Shown here: positions 16,557 to 26,490 of the stretch, piece by piece | Layout of the letters: each line of letters opens with the position of its first letter | Position numbering within the stretch: the first letter of the stretch is position 1 | Assembly (NCBI GenBank): GCA_001567165.1 | Contig: LNFQ01000052.1 | Location: forward strand, 1-45,134 | Direction of reading: 5' to 3' | Length of the DNA: 45,134 nucleotides | From: Bacteroidetes bacterium OLB11 | Lineage (GTDB): Bacteria > Bacteroidota > Bacteroidia > Chitinophagales > Chitinophagaceae | Made by a program: the position numbers and the translations under genes | The notes under the pieces: generated by a model | What the model was told of the DNA's origin: nothing | The model's database searches: none | The model's input: only the letters and a program-made list of their open reading frames with translations

Positions 16557-18431
16557 CTATCTTCCCATATAAACCATTAAAATTTGGATATCAGTAGGAT
16601 TAACGCCACTAATTCGGCCTGCCTGTCCAAGGGTGCGAGGTTTAATTTTTACAAACTTTTGTCTTCCTTCAGCTGACAACGATTTCACTTGATGATAATC
16701 AAAATTATCCGGGATAATTAAAGATTCAAGGCTATTTGCTTTTTCGACCATTTCTTTTTCTTTTTCGATATAGCTTTCGTATTTGAGTTGAATTTCCGCT
16801 TGCTCAATCACTTCGTGTGGAATATTTTTCAATACTTTTTCTATTGCCAATGAATACTTTTTCATTTCCTCTAAATGAACATCTGGTCTAAGTAGAATTT
16901 TTATACTATTTGTTCTTTCACTAATCGGTGAAGATTGAATTGTTTCAAAGTATGGATTAATCACATGAGGTTCGATTGAAATATTTTTCATTTGATTTTT
17001 TATCTCTTCAACTAAACAGTTTTTTTGTTCCACGTGAAACATTCTTTTTTCATCTGCTAATCCGATTTTATAACTCAGTGGTGTTAAACGCATATCAGCA
17101 TTATCTTGTCTGAGTAATGTGCGATACTCGGCTCTAGAGGTAAACATTCGATAAGGCTCATCGGTACCTTTATTTATTAAATCATCAATTAGCACGCCTA
17201 TATAAGCTTCACTTCTGGTTAAAACAAAAGGTTCTTGATTATGACATTTTAAATGGGCATTTATACCAGCAATTAAACCTTGACAAGCAGCTTCTTCATA
17301 TCCCGTAGTCCCGTTGATTTGCCCTGCAAAATACAAATTGGGGATTAATTTGGTTTCTAAAGTATATTGAAGTTGAGTTGGCGGAAAATAATCATATTCA
17401 ATTGCATAACCCGGTCTAAACATTTTCACATTTTCTAGCCCTGGGATACATTGCAAGGCTTTATATTGAACATCTTCTGGTAAGGAAGTCGAAAACCCAT
17501 TTAAGTAAATTTCAACGGTATTCCAGCCTTCAGGTTCGATAAACAATTGATGCCTATCCCTATCGGCAAAGCGATTAATTTTATCTTCAATACTAGGACA
17601 ATATCGAGGTCCAACACCTTCAATACGTCCTTGAAACATCGGAGATTTATCAAAACCAGTTCTTAATATTTCATGTACTTTCTCATTAGTATAAGATATC
17701 CAACAACATCTTTGAGATTTTTTATCTTGAAAAGCCAAATGGGATTTATCAAAAGAGAATCCAACCACTTCATCATCGCCTTCTTGAATTTCTACCTTAG
17801 AATAATCAATGCTTCTGCCATCGATTCGGGGTGGTGTTCCTGTTTTTAAGCGGTCGCTTTCAAAACCTAATTGTATAAGGTCTTCAGTAATACCTACCGA
17901 TTTGCTTTCTCCCATTCTACCTCCTCCAAATTGTTTTTCTCCTACATGAATTATCCCATTTAAGAAAGTCCCATTGGTAAGAATGACCGTTTTAGAATAA
18001 ATTTTATTTCCTAATGCCGTTTTTACTCCTTTGATTGTTCCACGTGAAACAATTAGTCCGACTACTGAATCTTGCCAAAAATCCAAGTTGGGTGTTTGCT
18101 CTAATTTTTCTCTCCAAATATGTGAAAATAACATCCGGTCATTTTGAGTGCGAGGACTCCACATAGCAGGCCCTTTTGATTTATTCAACATTCTAAACTG
18201 AATCATGCTCTTATCAGAAACAATGCCAGAATAACCCCCCAAAGCATCAATTTCTTTCACAATTTGCCCCTTTGCAATACCTCCCATAGCAGGATTACAG
18301 CTCATTTGAGCTATTGTTTGCATATTCATGGTTATCAAAAGCGTTTTAGAACCTAAATTGGCAGCGGCAGCGGCAGCTTCACAACCAGCATGACCGGCAC
18401 CAACTACAATCGTATCATATAAAGGAAACAT
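16557..18431 (-). CDS. mnmG: tRNA uridine-5-carboxymethylaminomethyl(34) synthesis enzyme MnmG (GidA)
   Basis: MnmG is the FAD- and NADH-dependent partner of MnmE that modifies wobble uridine 34 of several tRNAs. The 624 residues match the family length. Visible are the dinucleotide-binding [19 protein letters not shown] at the N-terminus, the signature [37 protein letters not shown], the second cysteine-containing signature [18 protein letters not shown] and the C-terminal helical tail ending [16 protein letters not shown]. The start gives a clean Rossmann N-terminus. The gene is a common neighbour of replication origins in bacteria, which matters for the DnaA-box cluster about 7.6 kb away. 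Confidence 0.97.
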   Translation of the reverse strand: MFPLYDTIVVGAGHAGCEAAAAAANLGSKTLLITMNMQTIAQMSCNPAMGGIAKGQIVKEIDALGGYSGIVSDKSMIQFRMLNKSKGPAMWSPRTQNDRMLFSHIWREKLEQTPNLDFWQDSVVGLIVSRGTIKGVKTALGNKIYSKTVILTNGTFLNGIIHVGEKQFGGGRMGESKSVGITEDLIQLGFESDRLKTGTPPRIDGRSIDYSKVEIQEGDDEVVGFSFDKSHLAFQDKKSQRCCWISYTNEKVHEILRTGFDKSPMFQGRIEGVGPRYCPSIEDKINRFADRDRHQLFIEPEGWNTVEIYLNGFSTSLPEDVQYKALQCIPGLENVKMFRPGYAIEYDYFPPTQLQYTLETKLIPNLYFAGQINGTTGYEEAACQGLIAGINAHLKCHNQEPFVLTRSEAYIGVLIDDLINKGTDEPYRMFTSRAEYRTLLRQDNADMRLTPLSYKIGLADEKRMFHVEQKNCLVEEIKNQMKNISIEPHVINPYFETIQSSPISERTNSIKILLRPDVHLEEMKKYSLAIEKVLKNIPHEVIEQAEIQLKYESYIEKEKEMVEKANSLESLIIPDNFDYHQVKSLSAEGRQKFVKIKPRTLGQAGRISGVNPTDIQILMVYMGR

Positions 18432-18462
18432 ATTTTATTTAGAAAATGTGAATAATGAAATG

Positions 18463-18470
18463 CAAATATA
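18463..18470 (-). promoter_or_regulatory. -7 promoter element of mnmG
   Basis: The minus strand reads TATATTTG (followed by CA), a good TAnnTTTG match, 31 bases before the mnmG ATG. No -33 TTTG is present at the expected spacing. Confidence 0.45.
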
Positions 18471-18524
18471 ATTTATTTTTACGCTAGCTTTGAATTATGA
18501 TTTCGTTAAACTTAAATATTATTT

Positions 18525-18532
18525 TACCTTTG
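18525..18532 (+). promoter_or_regulatory. -7 promoter element abutting the GNAT-like gene (predicted leaderless mRNA)
   Basis: TACCTTTG matches TAnnTTTG and leaves 6 bases to the ATG at 18539, which would place the transcription start on or beside the start codon. It shares a roughly 100-base divergent region with the mnmG promoter. Confidence 0.45.
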
Positions 18533-18538
18533 TAAATT

Positions 18539-19690
18539 ATGAAAATCATCATCGTTGATAATGAAAATTTAGAAAAATCCTTTATTGAATTACCCGTTCA
18601 ATTGATTTATAAAAACGATGCTAATTATATTAGACCACTTGATAAGGATATTCAGGAGGTTTTTGATAAGAAAAAAAATAAATTTTTTAGACATGGTGTT
18701 TGCGAACGATGGATATTAGAACATGAAGGAAAATATATCGGGCGGTTGGCCGTTTTTGTCAATAAAAAATATGTTCAGGAACAGCCAACAGGTGGAATTG
18801 GTTTTTTTGAATGTATTCATGATCAGAAAGCAGCTCATTTTCTATTCGATCAAGCTAAAGAATGGCTTTCTAAGCAAGGAATGGTAGCAATGGATGGTCC
18901 TATTAACTTTGGAGAACGGGACAGATGGTGGGGGCTTTTAGTCAATGGATTTGAAGAGCCTTTGTATTGTATGAATTATAATCCGCCCTATTATCAAGAA
19001 TTATTTGAAAGTTACGGGTTTCAAGTTTATTTTAATCAACTATGTTTTGGGATGGATGTTAGCACTCCCCTCAGTGAAAAAATGGTGAAATGGCATGATT
19101 ATTATAGTAAACATCCCGATTTTAGTGTAAAACATATCGAAGTAAATAAATTGGAATCTTTTGCTGAAGACTTTTGTACCATCTATAATAAAGCTTGGGC
19201 AAAGCATGGTGGTGGAAAAACAATGGAATTGAAACAAGCTAAATTGCTATTTTATAGCATGAAGCAAGTTATAGATGAAAAAATAGCGTGGTTTGTTTAT
19301 CATAAAGATGAGCCTATTGCGATGTGGATTAATATTCCTGATTTGAATCAATATTTTAAACATTTTAAAGGGAAATTTGGATTTCTTCAAAAAATGTATT
19401 TTCTCTACCTCAAATTGACCGGTGCTTGTAAACGTTTTGTTGGAATTGTGTATGGAGTTGTTCCTGAATGGCAAGGAAAAGGGACAGATGCTTATATGAT
19501 TGGAGAGTGTGGAAAGATGGTGCAACCAAATAGATTGTATGATAAATATGAAATGCAGTGGATAGGCGATTTTAATCCTAAAATGGTGAACCTTGCTCAT
19601 AATTTAGAAGCCATTGAGGTACGAAGGCTATCTACTTATCGTTATCTTTTTGATAGAAATAAGGAGTTTAAAAGACATCCAATGTTATAA
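18539..19690 (+). CDS. GNAT-superfamily (YghO-like) N-acetyltransferase-like protein
   Basis: This 383-residue cytoplasmic protein resembles the GNAT-fold hypothetical proteins widespread in Bacteroidota and related to YghO. I see GGIGFFECIHDQKAAHFLFDQAKEWL and GPINFGERDRWWGLLVNGF in the N-terminal half and, in the C-terminal half, VYGVVPEWQGKGTDAYMI, which fits the acetyl-CoA-binding loop (xxGKG) of GNAT proteins. The substrate is unknown. No signal peptide or membrane segment is evident. It converges on the T9SS gene with only 7 bases between the two stops. Confidence 0.75.
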   Translation: MKIIIVDNENLEKSFIELPVQLIYKNDANYIRPLDKDIQEVFDKKKNKFFRHGVCERWILEHEGKYIGRLAVFVNKKYVQEQPTGGIGFFECIHDQKAAHFLFDQAKEWLSKQGMVAMDGPINFGERDRWWGLLVNGFEEPLYCMNYNPPYYQELFESYGFQVYFNQLCFGMDVSTPLSEKMVKWHDYYSKHPDFSVKHIEVNKLESFAEDFCTIYNKAWAKHGGGKTMELKQAKLLFYSMKQVIDEKIAWFVYHKDEPIAMWINIPDLNQYFKHFKGKFGFLQKMYFLYLKLTGACKRFVGIVYGVVPEWQGKGTDAYMIGECGKMVQPNRLYDKYEMQWIGDFNPKMVNLAHNLEAIEVRRLSTYRYLFDRNKEFKRHPML

Positions 19691-19697
19691 AATCAAA

Positions 19698-21308
19698 TTA
19701 TTTCTTTAATAATTTCCCGGTAAATGTTTCTTCATCTATCTTAAATCGTAAAAAATAAAGCCCTGGATGTAGAAAACCGAAGTCCATTTGTACTGAAGAA
19801 TTGTCTATCTGCTTATGAATAATCGCTTTTCCATAAATATCAAAAACGGTGAGAGAATAAGGTTTATTTCGTTTATTATTTATAAATAAATCAGAATAGA
19901 TTGGGTTATTATAAGTAATGAAACTCGGAAAATTTGTTTCAACTAGCAAATTGGGGAATTGATTATTTAAATGCCAATAAATAGAATCATAACAAATTGC
20001 AGTACTATTTATATAATAAAATCCGCTATCCACTAGGGTCAATAAGGTATCTCCACAAATATGCTGATAGGATTGAAATAAATTTCCATTTAAATATAAA
20101 TCAAAATTATAGCATGAATCGATACAATTTTGGACCATTGCAAACAAAGTATCAGTTCTTGAGGTATCGGTATTATAAAAAGAAATGACCGATTTAGTCA
20201 AAATAGGATTAAAAAAATCATTGATTACACTACAATATGGAAAGGTATGATTTTGATAATTATAATAAAATGAAGTTTTTAATGTATCATTAAAATATTG
20301 TTGTGTTAAATTTGAATCGTGTTCTTCTTGCATTAAATTGACGACATCTAAATCACCATAAGTAAATAAGTATTTGGTATTTTGAGATTGAATTAAGCTT
20401 TTAATACTATCTTTTTGATAAAAATAAACAAGACTGTCAAAGCGACTATATAAAATAGGTAATGATATCGGTGAATTATCAAAACCAACTGAATATCCAG
20501 CACTTATGATAGATGCATCGGGTTTGGTAATGAGCGATGATAATAATGCAGCATATCCTCCCTCCGAAATTCCTAAAATCATCACTTTACAATATTGTTT
20601 TTTTAATGATTTAATAGTAGCTATCATTTCAATTAAGTAATGAAGCCCATAAGGGGTATTTACTGTATCTAATTGATCTACAAGAGATTGATTATTAATT
20701 TTTTTATTATTCCAATAAATAGCTCTGGCATCTTCATTAGGTTTCATATAAACAAAAACATCACCATAATTTTTCAAATTTTGGGAAACAAAACATAAAT
20801 AATTATAATAATCGATCCCTTGAACAACTTTACTCACTGAGTTTTCTCCATTTCCAGGAATAATAAAAAAGGCGGTTTTTGCTAGCTGATTGGTATCTCT
20901 GGGATAATAAAAAGAATAAGTGGTTGAATTTTTGGAATTTAAACTGAAATCAAAATATACCATAGGGTTTTTCTGCATATACACATTTGGATAATTGTTA
21001 TATGTTGGGTTTACTATGGTATCAAATACAAACTGACTACTCACATTCATAGTGGAAAGTTGTTGAAAATCAGATAAACTATATTTAAATATAGAATCAA
21101 TTATATTTTGATAATCAGAAACAGAATGAATGGAATCGTATAAGTACCAGTGACCACTATAAGTTGAGTCATTCACATATTTTGTACTAGTAAAAATTTG
21201 ATTAAATAGAATGCTATCATTGGCATTGAGTTGAGCATTCATTTTTTGTGAATGACAAAAAAATAAATGAAAAAGTATCAAACTATAAATAATTCGACAA
21301 TATGGCAT
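19698..21308 (-). CDS. Secreted alpha/beta-hydrolase-like protein with T9SS C-terminal sorting domain
   Basis: I choose the start at 21308 (MPYCRIIYSLILFHLFFCHS) because it gives a signal peptide; the longer frame to 21425 would overlap the upstream gene. The product is 536 residues. The middle contains a hydrolase core with a nucleophile-elbow-like GISEGGYAALLSS (G-x-S-x-G) and a possible acid and histidine downstream (FTYGDLDVVNLM, YQNHTFPYCS). The C-terminus (LTVFDIYGKAIIHKQI...LHPGLYFLRFKIDEETFTGKLLKK) is a type A T9SS sorting domain, so the mature protein should be exported through T9SS and anchored or released at the surface. The substrate is unknown; an esterase or peptidase is most likely. 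It lies 79 bases after the M28 peptidase gene and may share its transcript. Confidence 0.8.
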   Translation of the reverse strand: MPYCRIIYSLILFHLFFCHSQKMNAQLNANDSILFNQIFTSTKYVNDSTYSGHWYLYDSIHSVSDYQNIIDSIFKYSLSDFQQLSTMNVSSQFVFDTIVNPTYNNYPNVYMQKNPMVYFDFSLNSKNSTTYSFYYPRDTNQLAKTAFFIIPGNGENSVSKVVQGIDYYNYLCFVSQNLKNYGDVFVYMKPNEDARAIYWNNKKINNQSLVDQLDTVNTPYGLHYLIEMIATIKSLKKQYCKVMILGISEGGYAALLSSLITKPDASIISAGYSVGFDNSPISLPILYSRFDSLVYFYQKDSIKSLIQSQNTKYLFTYGDLDVVNLMQEEHDSNLTQQYFNDTLKTSFYYNYQNHTFPYCSVINDFFNPILTKSVISFYNTDTSRTDTLFAMVQNCIDSCYNFDLYLNGNLFQSYQHICGDTLLTLVDSGFYYINSTAICYDSIYWHLNNQFPNLLVETNFPSFITYNNPIYSDLFINNKRNKPYSLTVFDIYGKAIIHKQIDNSSVQMDFGFLHPGLYFLRFKIDEETFTGKLLKK

Positions 21309-21387
21309 TATATAATTATATGAGAATCCTAAAAAAGTTTTATAGTATTTACAAATATATAAAATATTTCTAAAAATGATTAAATTC

Positions 21388-22365
21388 TTAATTTTCATAG
21401 AGAACCTGTAAAACGGTTTGTCCAACAGCTTTTAAAGTATTTTTATCAATAATTTGAATATCATCGTTATGGGTGTGCCAATGATCCCCAAAAGAACCAT
21501 TTTGTTTTAGATTAATAATATCAATACAAGGAATCTTGGCTATTTCATTGATAACAACATGATCATCAGTGATAAATCCAGATTTTGAATAATTAAAATA
21601 AGCAGAATAGCCCAATTTGTTAGCAATATTCCACACTCTTTGTTGAATATCAGGTGCATATTGCATTGAGAAACCTTCTAATGGAAATTGTGCTCCTTTT
21701 GCACCTACCATATCCAAACATATTCCAAATTTGGCTCTATAACCTACAACATGAGGATTTTTTGCCCAATATTGAGTGCCTAAACAATAACTATCTTCTG
21801 ACCATTCTGATTTACCAACATCTTCTGCATCTACTAATAAAATATCAACACCGACATTTATATTTTGACCTTTTAATTTTGAAGCAATTTCAAGCAAAAC
21901 CGCTACCCCACTTGCTCCATCATCAGCAGCCAAAATGGGCTTGCCTGTATCTTTTGTATCTTGGTCTGCCCATGGACGACTATCCCAATGAGCTAATAAT
22001 AATATTCGATTCGGATTTTGGGGATTAAAAGAAGAAATGATATTGATAGCAGGGTATATTTTATTAGAAACAGCTTGTTTCACTTGTGCTTTTTGAATAT
22101 AAACGGTATCAGCATATTTTTTGAAAGAAGACTCTAACCAAGCCGCACATTTTGTTTGAGCTGGAGTGCCGGGTACACGCGGACCAAACGAGAGCTGAGT
22201 AACAATATGTTGATAGGCTGTATCGGAATTAAATTCTGGAACGGTAATATTTTCTGTTGTAGTGGGTTCAATATCGTCTTTACTTTCAGTTGGCTTTTCA
22301 TCCGTACATGAAAATAAAAAAATACTATAAAAAGCTATAAAAGAGAATATTACAAAGTATTTCAT
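21388..22365 (-). CDS. M28 family zinc peptidase / glutaminyl-peptide cyclotransferase-like lipoprotein
   Basis: The N-terminus MKYFVIFSFIAFYSIFLFSC is a lipoprotein signal ending in a lipobox cysteine, so the 325-residue product should sit in the envelope. The M28 zinc ligands are all visible: His and Asp in LLLAHWDSRPWADQD, Asp in ILAADDGASGVAVLLE, the Glu pair region in LLVDAEDVGKS, Asp in GICLDMVGAKG and the last His in GDHWHTHNDD. In Bacteroidota this type is either an aminopeptidase or a glutaminyl cyclase that converts N-terminal Gln of exported proteins to pyroglutamate; the sequence alone does not decide. Its promoter element lies 4 bases before the start codon. Confidence 0.88.
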   Translation of the reverse strand: MKYFVIFSFIAFYSIFLFSCTDEKPTESKDDIEPTTTENITVPEFNSDTAYQHIVTQLSFGPRVPGTPAQTKCAAWLESSFKKYADTVYIQKAQVKQAVSNKIYPAINIISSFNPQNPNRILLLAHWDSRPWADQDTKDTGKPILAADDGASGVAVLLEIASKLKGQNINVGVDILLVDAEDVGKSEWSEDSYCLGTQYWAKNPHVVGYRAKFGICLDMVGAKGAQFPLEGFSMQYAPDIQQRVWNIANKLGYSAYFNYSKSGFITDDHVVINEIAKIPCIDIINLKQNGSFGDHWHTHNDDIQIIDKNTLKAVGQTVLQVLYEN

Positions 22366-22369
22366 TTTT

Positions 22370-22377
22370 CAAATATA
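22370..22377 (-). promoter_or_regulatory. -7 promoter element abutting the M28 peptidase gene (predicted leaderless mRNA)
   Basis: The minus strand reads TATATTTG with 4 bases left before the ATG at 22365. A TTTG lies 12 bases upstream, too close for a normal -33 element. Confidence 0.4.
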
Positions 22378-22406
22378 GAAAGAGTATTTCAAAGAAAAAT
22401 GAAAAT

Positions 22407-23303
22407 TTATTTTAATGGTACTTCTTCAACATGTATCACTTCTTTGCTTGTTCCGGTTTTATGCACAATAGCAACAATCATACATTTATCAATATTCCAT
22501 GCATTCGTTCCAATGATAAGTGGTTCAAATGATGTATATTTTTCTAAAACTCTTCCTTTTTCGATTGAAGATAATGTATCAAGAATTGGCTCTCCAACCG
22601 GTGCGGTAATTGATTTTACCAACACATGGTTAAATTCATAATCGTGAAGTTCGTAGGATGAACTATCTTGTACATCCACTTTACCATTTTCTAAAATATA
22701 AAGTGTCAACGCTAATTTTTCGTTCACAACATCCGTAAAATGTAGCTTGACATGAATGTTTACTTTATTATCTGTCACATTATAATTTGAATTTAAGTGA
22801 ATATTGACAGGTGTTTGTTTGCTCAAACGAGAAGTTAACGCATTTTGCCAATCAGAACCAGCTCCTTTCACCACAAAGTATTTCCCATCGTTAGCACCAC
22901 CTTCAATTTTCATACGATCGAAAGCAGCACTCGGTTTTGGAGGGTCACCATCAGGAAAAGAAAGTCTTAAAGCATCGGCATCGGCATTTCTAAAATCATA
23001 AATTGAATTTTGAAGAGGTTCGGTTAAAAATCCAGAATGAATAGCTGCAACAATGATTCTGTCTGGATTCTGATTGATAAATGAATTTAACATCGTTGTT
23101 CCTTGTGGACAATTTGGGCATCGCACACCTGTTAATTCTTCTATTAATACTTTTTTGGTTTGAGCAGCCTCTATGGTGTTGATAACATAAGTCGTATCCG
23201 TTGATATCAACGGATTTAAAACTAATCCTTTGGGAGTTTGTTCATTACAAGCAGCCAAAAAAATAAAAAGAGAAAATATAGAAATTGTTAAACGAGTTTT
23301 CAT
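22407..23303 (-). CDS. Omp28-related outer-membrane lipoprotein with thioredoxin-like CxxC motif
   Basis: The start at 23303 gives a lipoprotein signal (MKTRLTISIFSLFIFLAAC) with the lipobox LAAC; a start six codons earlier (23321) is possible but adds a non-signal extension. The 298-residue protein has the Omp28 family core: KVLIEELTGVRCPNCPQGTTML, a thioredoxin-like fold with CPNC, followed by IIVAAIHSGFLTEP and a C-terminal beta domain. Omp28 proteins are surface lipoproteins of Bacteroidota of poorly known function; the CxxC suggests a redox or disulfide role. It follows the DUF6029 gene almost without a gap, so both are on one transcript. Confidence 0.88.
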   Translation of the reverse strand: MKTRLTISIFSLFIFLAACNEQTPKGLVLNPLISTDTTYVINTIEAAQTKKVLIEELTGVRCPNCPQGTTMLNSFINQNPDRIIVAAIHSGFLTEPLQNSIYDFRNADADALRLSFPDGDPPKPSAAFDRMKIEGGANDGKYFVVKGAGSDWQNALTSRLSKQTPVNIHLNSNYNVTDNKVNIHVKLHFTDVVNEKLALTLYILENGKVDVQDSSSYELHDYEFNHVLVKSITAPVGEPILDTLSSIEKGRVLEKYTSFEPLIIGTNAWNIDKCMIVAIVHKTGTSKEVIHVEEVPLK

Positions 23304-23326
23304 ATTGATAATATTAATCATTTATT

Positions 23327-24916
23327 TTAAAAAGTACTTATCACACCTAATTTTGCTCCACTAAATGCCGGTTCATATCGACAAACGCCTCCGGTGCAAT
23401 TAATTCCTTCTACTTGTTTTACATATTGTAAGGTAAATCGATGAGAACCTCTTGTATGTGCAATAAAAATATTAGGATAATGCTGTGCTTTGGAAACATG
23501 TGTATAGTTAGGTGCTATATTATACATATCGGACAATGCAAAGCTCCATTTGGATGCAATACTAAATTCTAATAAAGCAAACATCCATGAACCATAGTCT
23601 TCTTTTGTATTCATATATTGAAGTTCTGTGCGAATCGATTTATTATCATTGATTTTATAAACCACTTCTGCAAAAGGAGTAATTGCGTGTATATCAGGAT
23701 ATAGTGCTTTATTTTTTTGTTGATAAAGTGATTGATTATAAATTAAATATTGAGTTCCTAAATGAAAAATAAAATTTTTGACACTTCTTATTTCTGCATC
23801 AACAAAAGCCTCTCTATATAAAGGTGTTGATTCTAAATTATTGATATGTGTATAAGAAATATTAAATGTCAGATTATCGTTAGGTGTAATATATGCATTT
23901 AATAATCCACCTAATTCAGATAAATCTTGTGATGGAGGTGTATAACGAGCTATTAAACGTTGAGGTCTTATTTGAGCTACAATAGGTTGCCAATTATAAA
24001 TTCCTTTTAGTAAAATTTCATTTGGTGATGTTCTCATCATAAATTTTTCAGTTCTTCTAAAAGTTGCATTAATACCAAATTTTGCTTGTGAATATCCTAA
24101 GGTAGAATAGATTGAACTTCCACTAAAATTATTTAAACCTGAATCAGTAGCTACTGCTTCACTTGATTTTAAAGCTCCTTCAATATACCAAGTGAAATCA
24201 CCAGCATTCAATGTATTATAAACTGACACTGCATTTGAGTTATATTTAGGTATAAAACGTTTATTGACAGGATAGGTATTGATTGTAGAAACAATTAAAT
24301 CCATACTTCCTTGGTCGAGGGTTCTATTAACTAAGCCAATACCGGGTGTTGCATGTGCAGTAGGGCCTAAATCAATATCACCTTCAACAGCAAGTCCTTT
24401 TAAAATTGGCTTATATCTATCAAATAAATTTTTAGTCTGTCCTGTGAATCCTTTAATGGTCAAATTATTAGTGGGTTTATATTTTAAATGCAATCCAAAA
24501 AGAGCATTATCAATTAATAAACCTCTATCTTCATAAGCTCTAAAGATAATACCACTACCTATTTGGTCATAAATATGTCCCGCAGTGATGGTCAAGTTTT
24601 GAAATTCTTTACTTAAGCTAAACATACCAATTCCTGCTGCCGTTAAAGCACTAGAAGGCTCACTCAAATTAGAATTATGAAAAGCATCAAAACGTACAGA
24701 TGCATTAAATCCGTTAATTGAATATTGCAATCCTAGCCAACCTTCGCCACCACTTAATAAATTATCATAAAGTTGATTACCAGAAGCTTTAATATTTGTA
24801 TCTCTTTGAAAAAAATTGACATTCATCATTAAATCACCAGATAAATGTCCTTGCTGTGCTAAAAGAATGTAAGTATTACTAATTATTAATTGTAAAAGAA
24901 GTGAAAATTTTTTCAT
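23327..24916 (-). CDS. DUF6029-type outer-membrane beta-barrel protein
   Basis: The 529-residue protein has a signal peptide (about residues 1-20, ending LLAQ) and then alternating amphipathic strands rich in Tyr, Asn and Gly typical of an outer-membrane barrel (GEGWLGLQYSINGFNASVRFDAF, ITAGHIYDQIGSGIIFRAYEDRGLLIDNALFGL). This segment is characteristic of the Bacteroidota DUF6029 family, whose function is unknown. The last residues, GAKLGVISTF, end in Phe, as is common for BAM substrates. Pairing with an Omp28 protein in one operon suggests that the two cooperate in the outer membrane; this is inference. Confidence 0.82.
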   Translation of the reverse strand: MKKFSLLLQLIISNTYILLAQQGHLSGDLMMNVNFFQRDTNIKASGNQLYDNLLSGGEGWLGLQYSINGFNASVRFDAFHNSNLSEPSSALTAAGIGMFSLSKEFQNLTITAGHIYDQIGSGIIFRAYEDRGLLIDNALFGLHLKYKPTNNLTIKGFTGQTKNLFDRYKPILKGLAVEGDIDLGPTAHATPGIGLVNRTLDQGSMDLIVSTINTYPVNKRFIPKYNSNAVSVYNTLNAGDFTWYIEGALKSSEAVATDSGLNNFSGSSIYSTLGYSQAKFGINATFRRTEKFMMRTSPNEILLKGIYNWQPIVAQIRPQRLIARYTPPSQDLSELGGLLNAYITPNDNLTFNISYTHINNLESTPLYREAFVDAEIRSVKNFIFHLGTQYLIYNQSLYQQKNKALYPDIHAITPFAEVVYKINDNKSIRTELQYMNTKEDYGSWMFALLEFSIASKWSFALSDMYNIAPNYTHVSKAQHYPNIFIAHTRGSHRFTLQYVKQVEGINCTGGVCRYEPAFSGAKLGVISTF

Positions 24917-24935
24917 GTATTTATGTGTGAACTAA

Positions 24936-24943
24936 CAAAATTA
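24936..24943 (-). promoter_or_regulatory. -7 promoter element of the DUF6029-omp28 operon
   Basis: The minus strand reads TAATTTTG, matching TAnnTTTG, 19 bases before the ATG at 24916. Confidence 0.4.
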
Positions 24944-24974
24944 TATAAATAAATAAATATAAAAATAGGTTTTA

Positions 24975-25973
24975 TTATTTTATTCCTAACTCCTTACTCA
25001 ATTCCAACATTCTGTCAATTGGCTTTTTGGCAGCAATTCTTAAGCCTTCTTCAATTAAAATTTCTGGTAATTCATACTTCATACATAAATACAATTTTTC
25101 AAGTGTATTTAATTTCATGTGTGGACAATCATTGCAAGCACAGCTATTATTAGGAGGTGCTGGAATCAACGTTTTTCCAGGAGCTTCTTTAATCATCTTA
25201 TGTAAAATACCATTTTCTGTACCTACAATGAACTCTTGATTTGGATTAGTTTTCACAAAATTAATCAATTCAGATGTACTCCCTACAAAATCTGCTACTT
25301 CCAAAACAGCTTCTTCACATTCAGGATGTGCAATAAATAAAGCATTTGAATGTCTTGTTTTTAATTTTATTATTTTTTCTAAACTAAAAATTTCATGCAC
25401 CATACACGAGCCATTCCACAAAAGCATATCTCTTCCCGATTGCTTATTTATATAAGAACCTAAATTTCTATCTGGTGCAAAAATTATTTTCTGTTCTTTC
25501 GGTAAACTTTCTACAATTTGTTTTGCATTACTAGATGTGCAAATAATGTCACTTAAAGCTTTAATACCAGCACTACAATTAATATAAGATATCACCAAAT
25601 GATCAGGATGTTCTTCTCTAAATTTTTTAAACAAATGGGGTGGACAGCTATCACTCAGCGAACAGCCAGCATTCAAATCAGGTAATACAACCTTTTTATT
25701 TGGGTTTAAAATTTTAGCTGTTTCTGCCATAAAATGCACTCCTGCAAACACAATCATATCTGCATTTGTATTTTGAGCCATGCGAGCCAAACCTAAACTA
25801 TCTCCTATAAAATCAGCTACATCTTGTATATCAGGTTCTTGATAAAAATGTGCTAATAAAATGGCATTCTTTTCCTTTTTAAGTTTTTCAATTTCTTCAA
25901 ATAAATCAATAGTAGGTGGAACTTCAATGTCAAGAAAACCTACATTTTTTATATTATCAACAGCTTCTTTCAT
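24975..25973 (-). CDS. nadA: Quinolinate synthase NadA
   Basis: NadA condenses iminoaspartate with dihydroxyacetone phosphate to quinolinate in NAD synthesis, using a 4Fe-4S cluster. The 332-residue length is typical. Visible are [37 protein letters not shown], the cluster-region cysteines in [11 protein letters not shown] and HPECEEAV, and the conserved [17 protein letters not shown] near the C-terminus. No nadB or nadC is nearby. It is the first minus-strand gene left of the AT-rich non-coding block at 25974-26490 and is divergent from the ppiD-type gene. Confidence 0.96.
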   Translation of the reverse strand: MKEAVDNIKNVGFLDIEVPPTIDLFEEIEKLKKEKNAILLAHFYQEPDIQDVADFIGDSLGLARMAQNTNADMIVFAGVHFMAETAKILNPNKKVVLPDLNAGCSLSDSCPPHLFKKFREEHPDHLVISYINCSAGIKALSDIICTSSNAKQIVESLPKEQKIIFAPDRNLGSYINKQSGRDMLLWNGSCMVHEIFSLEKIIKLKTRHSNALFIAHPECEEAVLEVADFVGSTSELINFVKTNPNQEFIVGTENGILHKMIKEAPGKTLIPAPPNNSCACNDCPHMKLNTLEKLYLCMKYELPEILIEEGLRIAAKKPIDRMLELSKELGIK

Positions 25974-26030
25974 AATAATAAATAATAATTAAAAATTTTA
26001 AAAAATAAAAAATATTGTTGTTATTAGGAG

Positions 26031-26373
26031 TGTGAATTAGTGAATAAAAAAAAAGTTATTCATAATACAAAGTTCATTCTTTTTTACCTATTAAGAGTTA
26101 ATTCACACATAATATTTTTTATTAACATCAAATTTTTTGATAAAAAGATAAACATAAAAATGTTTATACACAGTTTAACTAATTTAAAAATCATATAAAT
26201 TAATAACAAATTAAAAAATAAAAAGTGAATAAATCAGATGTTGAAATTTATTTAAATGTGGAATGTGAATTTAGATAGAATAAGCTATTGAAAAATAAAA
26301 CAAAATCCACAAAATTATCAAGTCAAAAAAACAGAAGTGTAAAACACTCAAGAAATTCACAATTAAATCCACA
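26031..26373. other. AT-rich non-coding block with a cluster of DnaA-box-like motifs (candidate replication origin)
   Basis: In 343 bases without any gene I find eight 9-mers ending in TNCACA. They are TAATTCACA (26031-26039 minus; 26099-26107 plus), TTATACACA (26164-26172 plus, an exact match to the DnaA box TTATNCACA), CATTCCACA (26257-26265 minus), AAATTCACA (26264-26272 minus; 26353-26361 plus) and AAATCCACA (26303-26311 and 26365-26373 plus). Two further TTATTCACT sites (26039-26047 and 26224-26232, minus) differ by one base from the box. The surrounding sequence is extremely AT-rich. Genes on both sides point away from it. Together this resembles a bacterial oriC, but strand skew does not clearly switch here and dnaA is not in the window. 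Confidence 0.4.
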
Positions 26374-26432
26374 TGAAATACCACTTAAAAATTCATTTTT
26401 AATAAGAAAAATGAAAAACAACCTAAAAAAAC

Positions 26433-26464
26433 TTTGATTAACTAAGGTAAAACCTATATTTTTG
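26433..26464 (+). promoter_or_regulatory. Bacteroidota promoter of the PpiD-type foldase gene
   Basis: TTTG (26433-26436) is followed after 20 bases by TATTTTTG (26457-26464), a full -33/-7 match. The start is predicted near 26471, leaving a leader of about 20 bases before the ATG at 26491. Confidence 0.65.
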
Positions 26465-26490
26465 CACTCTTTTTAAAAAATGTTAATAAT

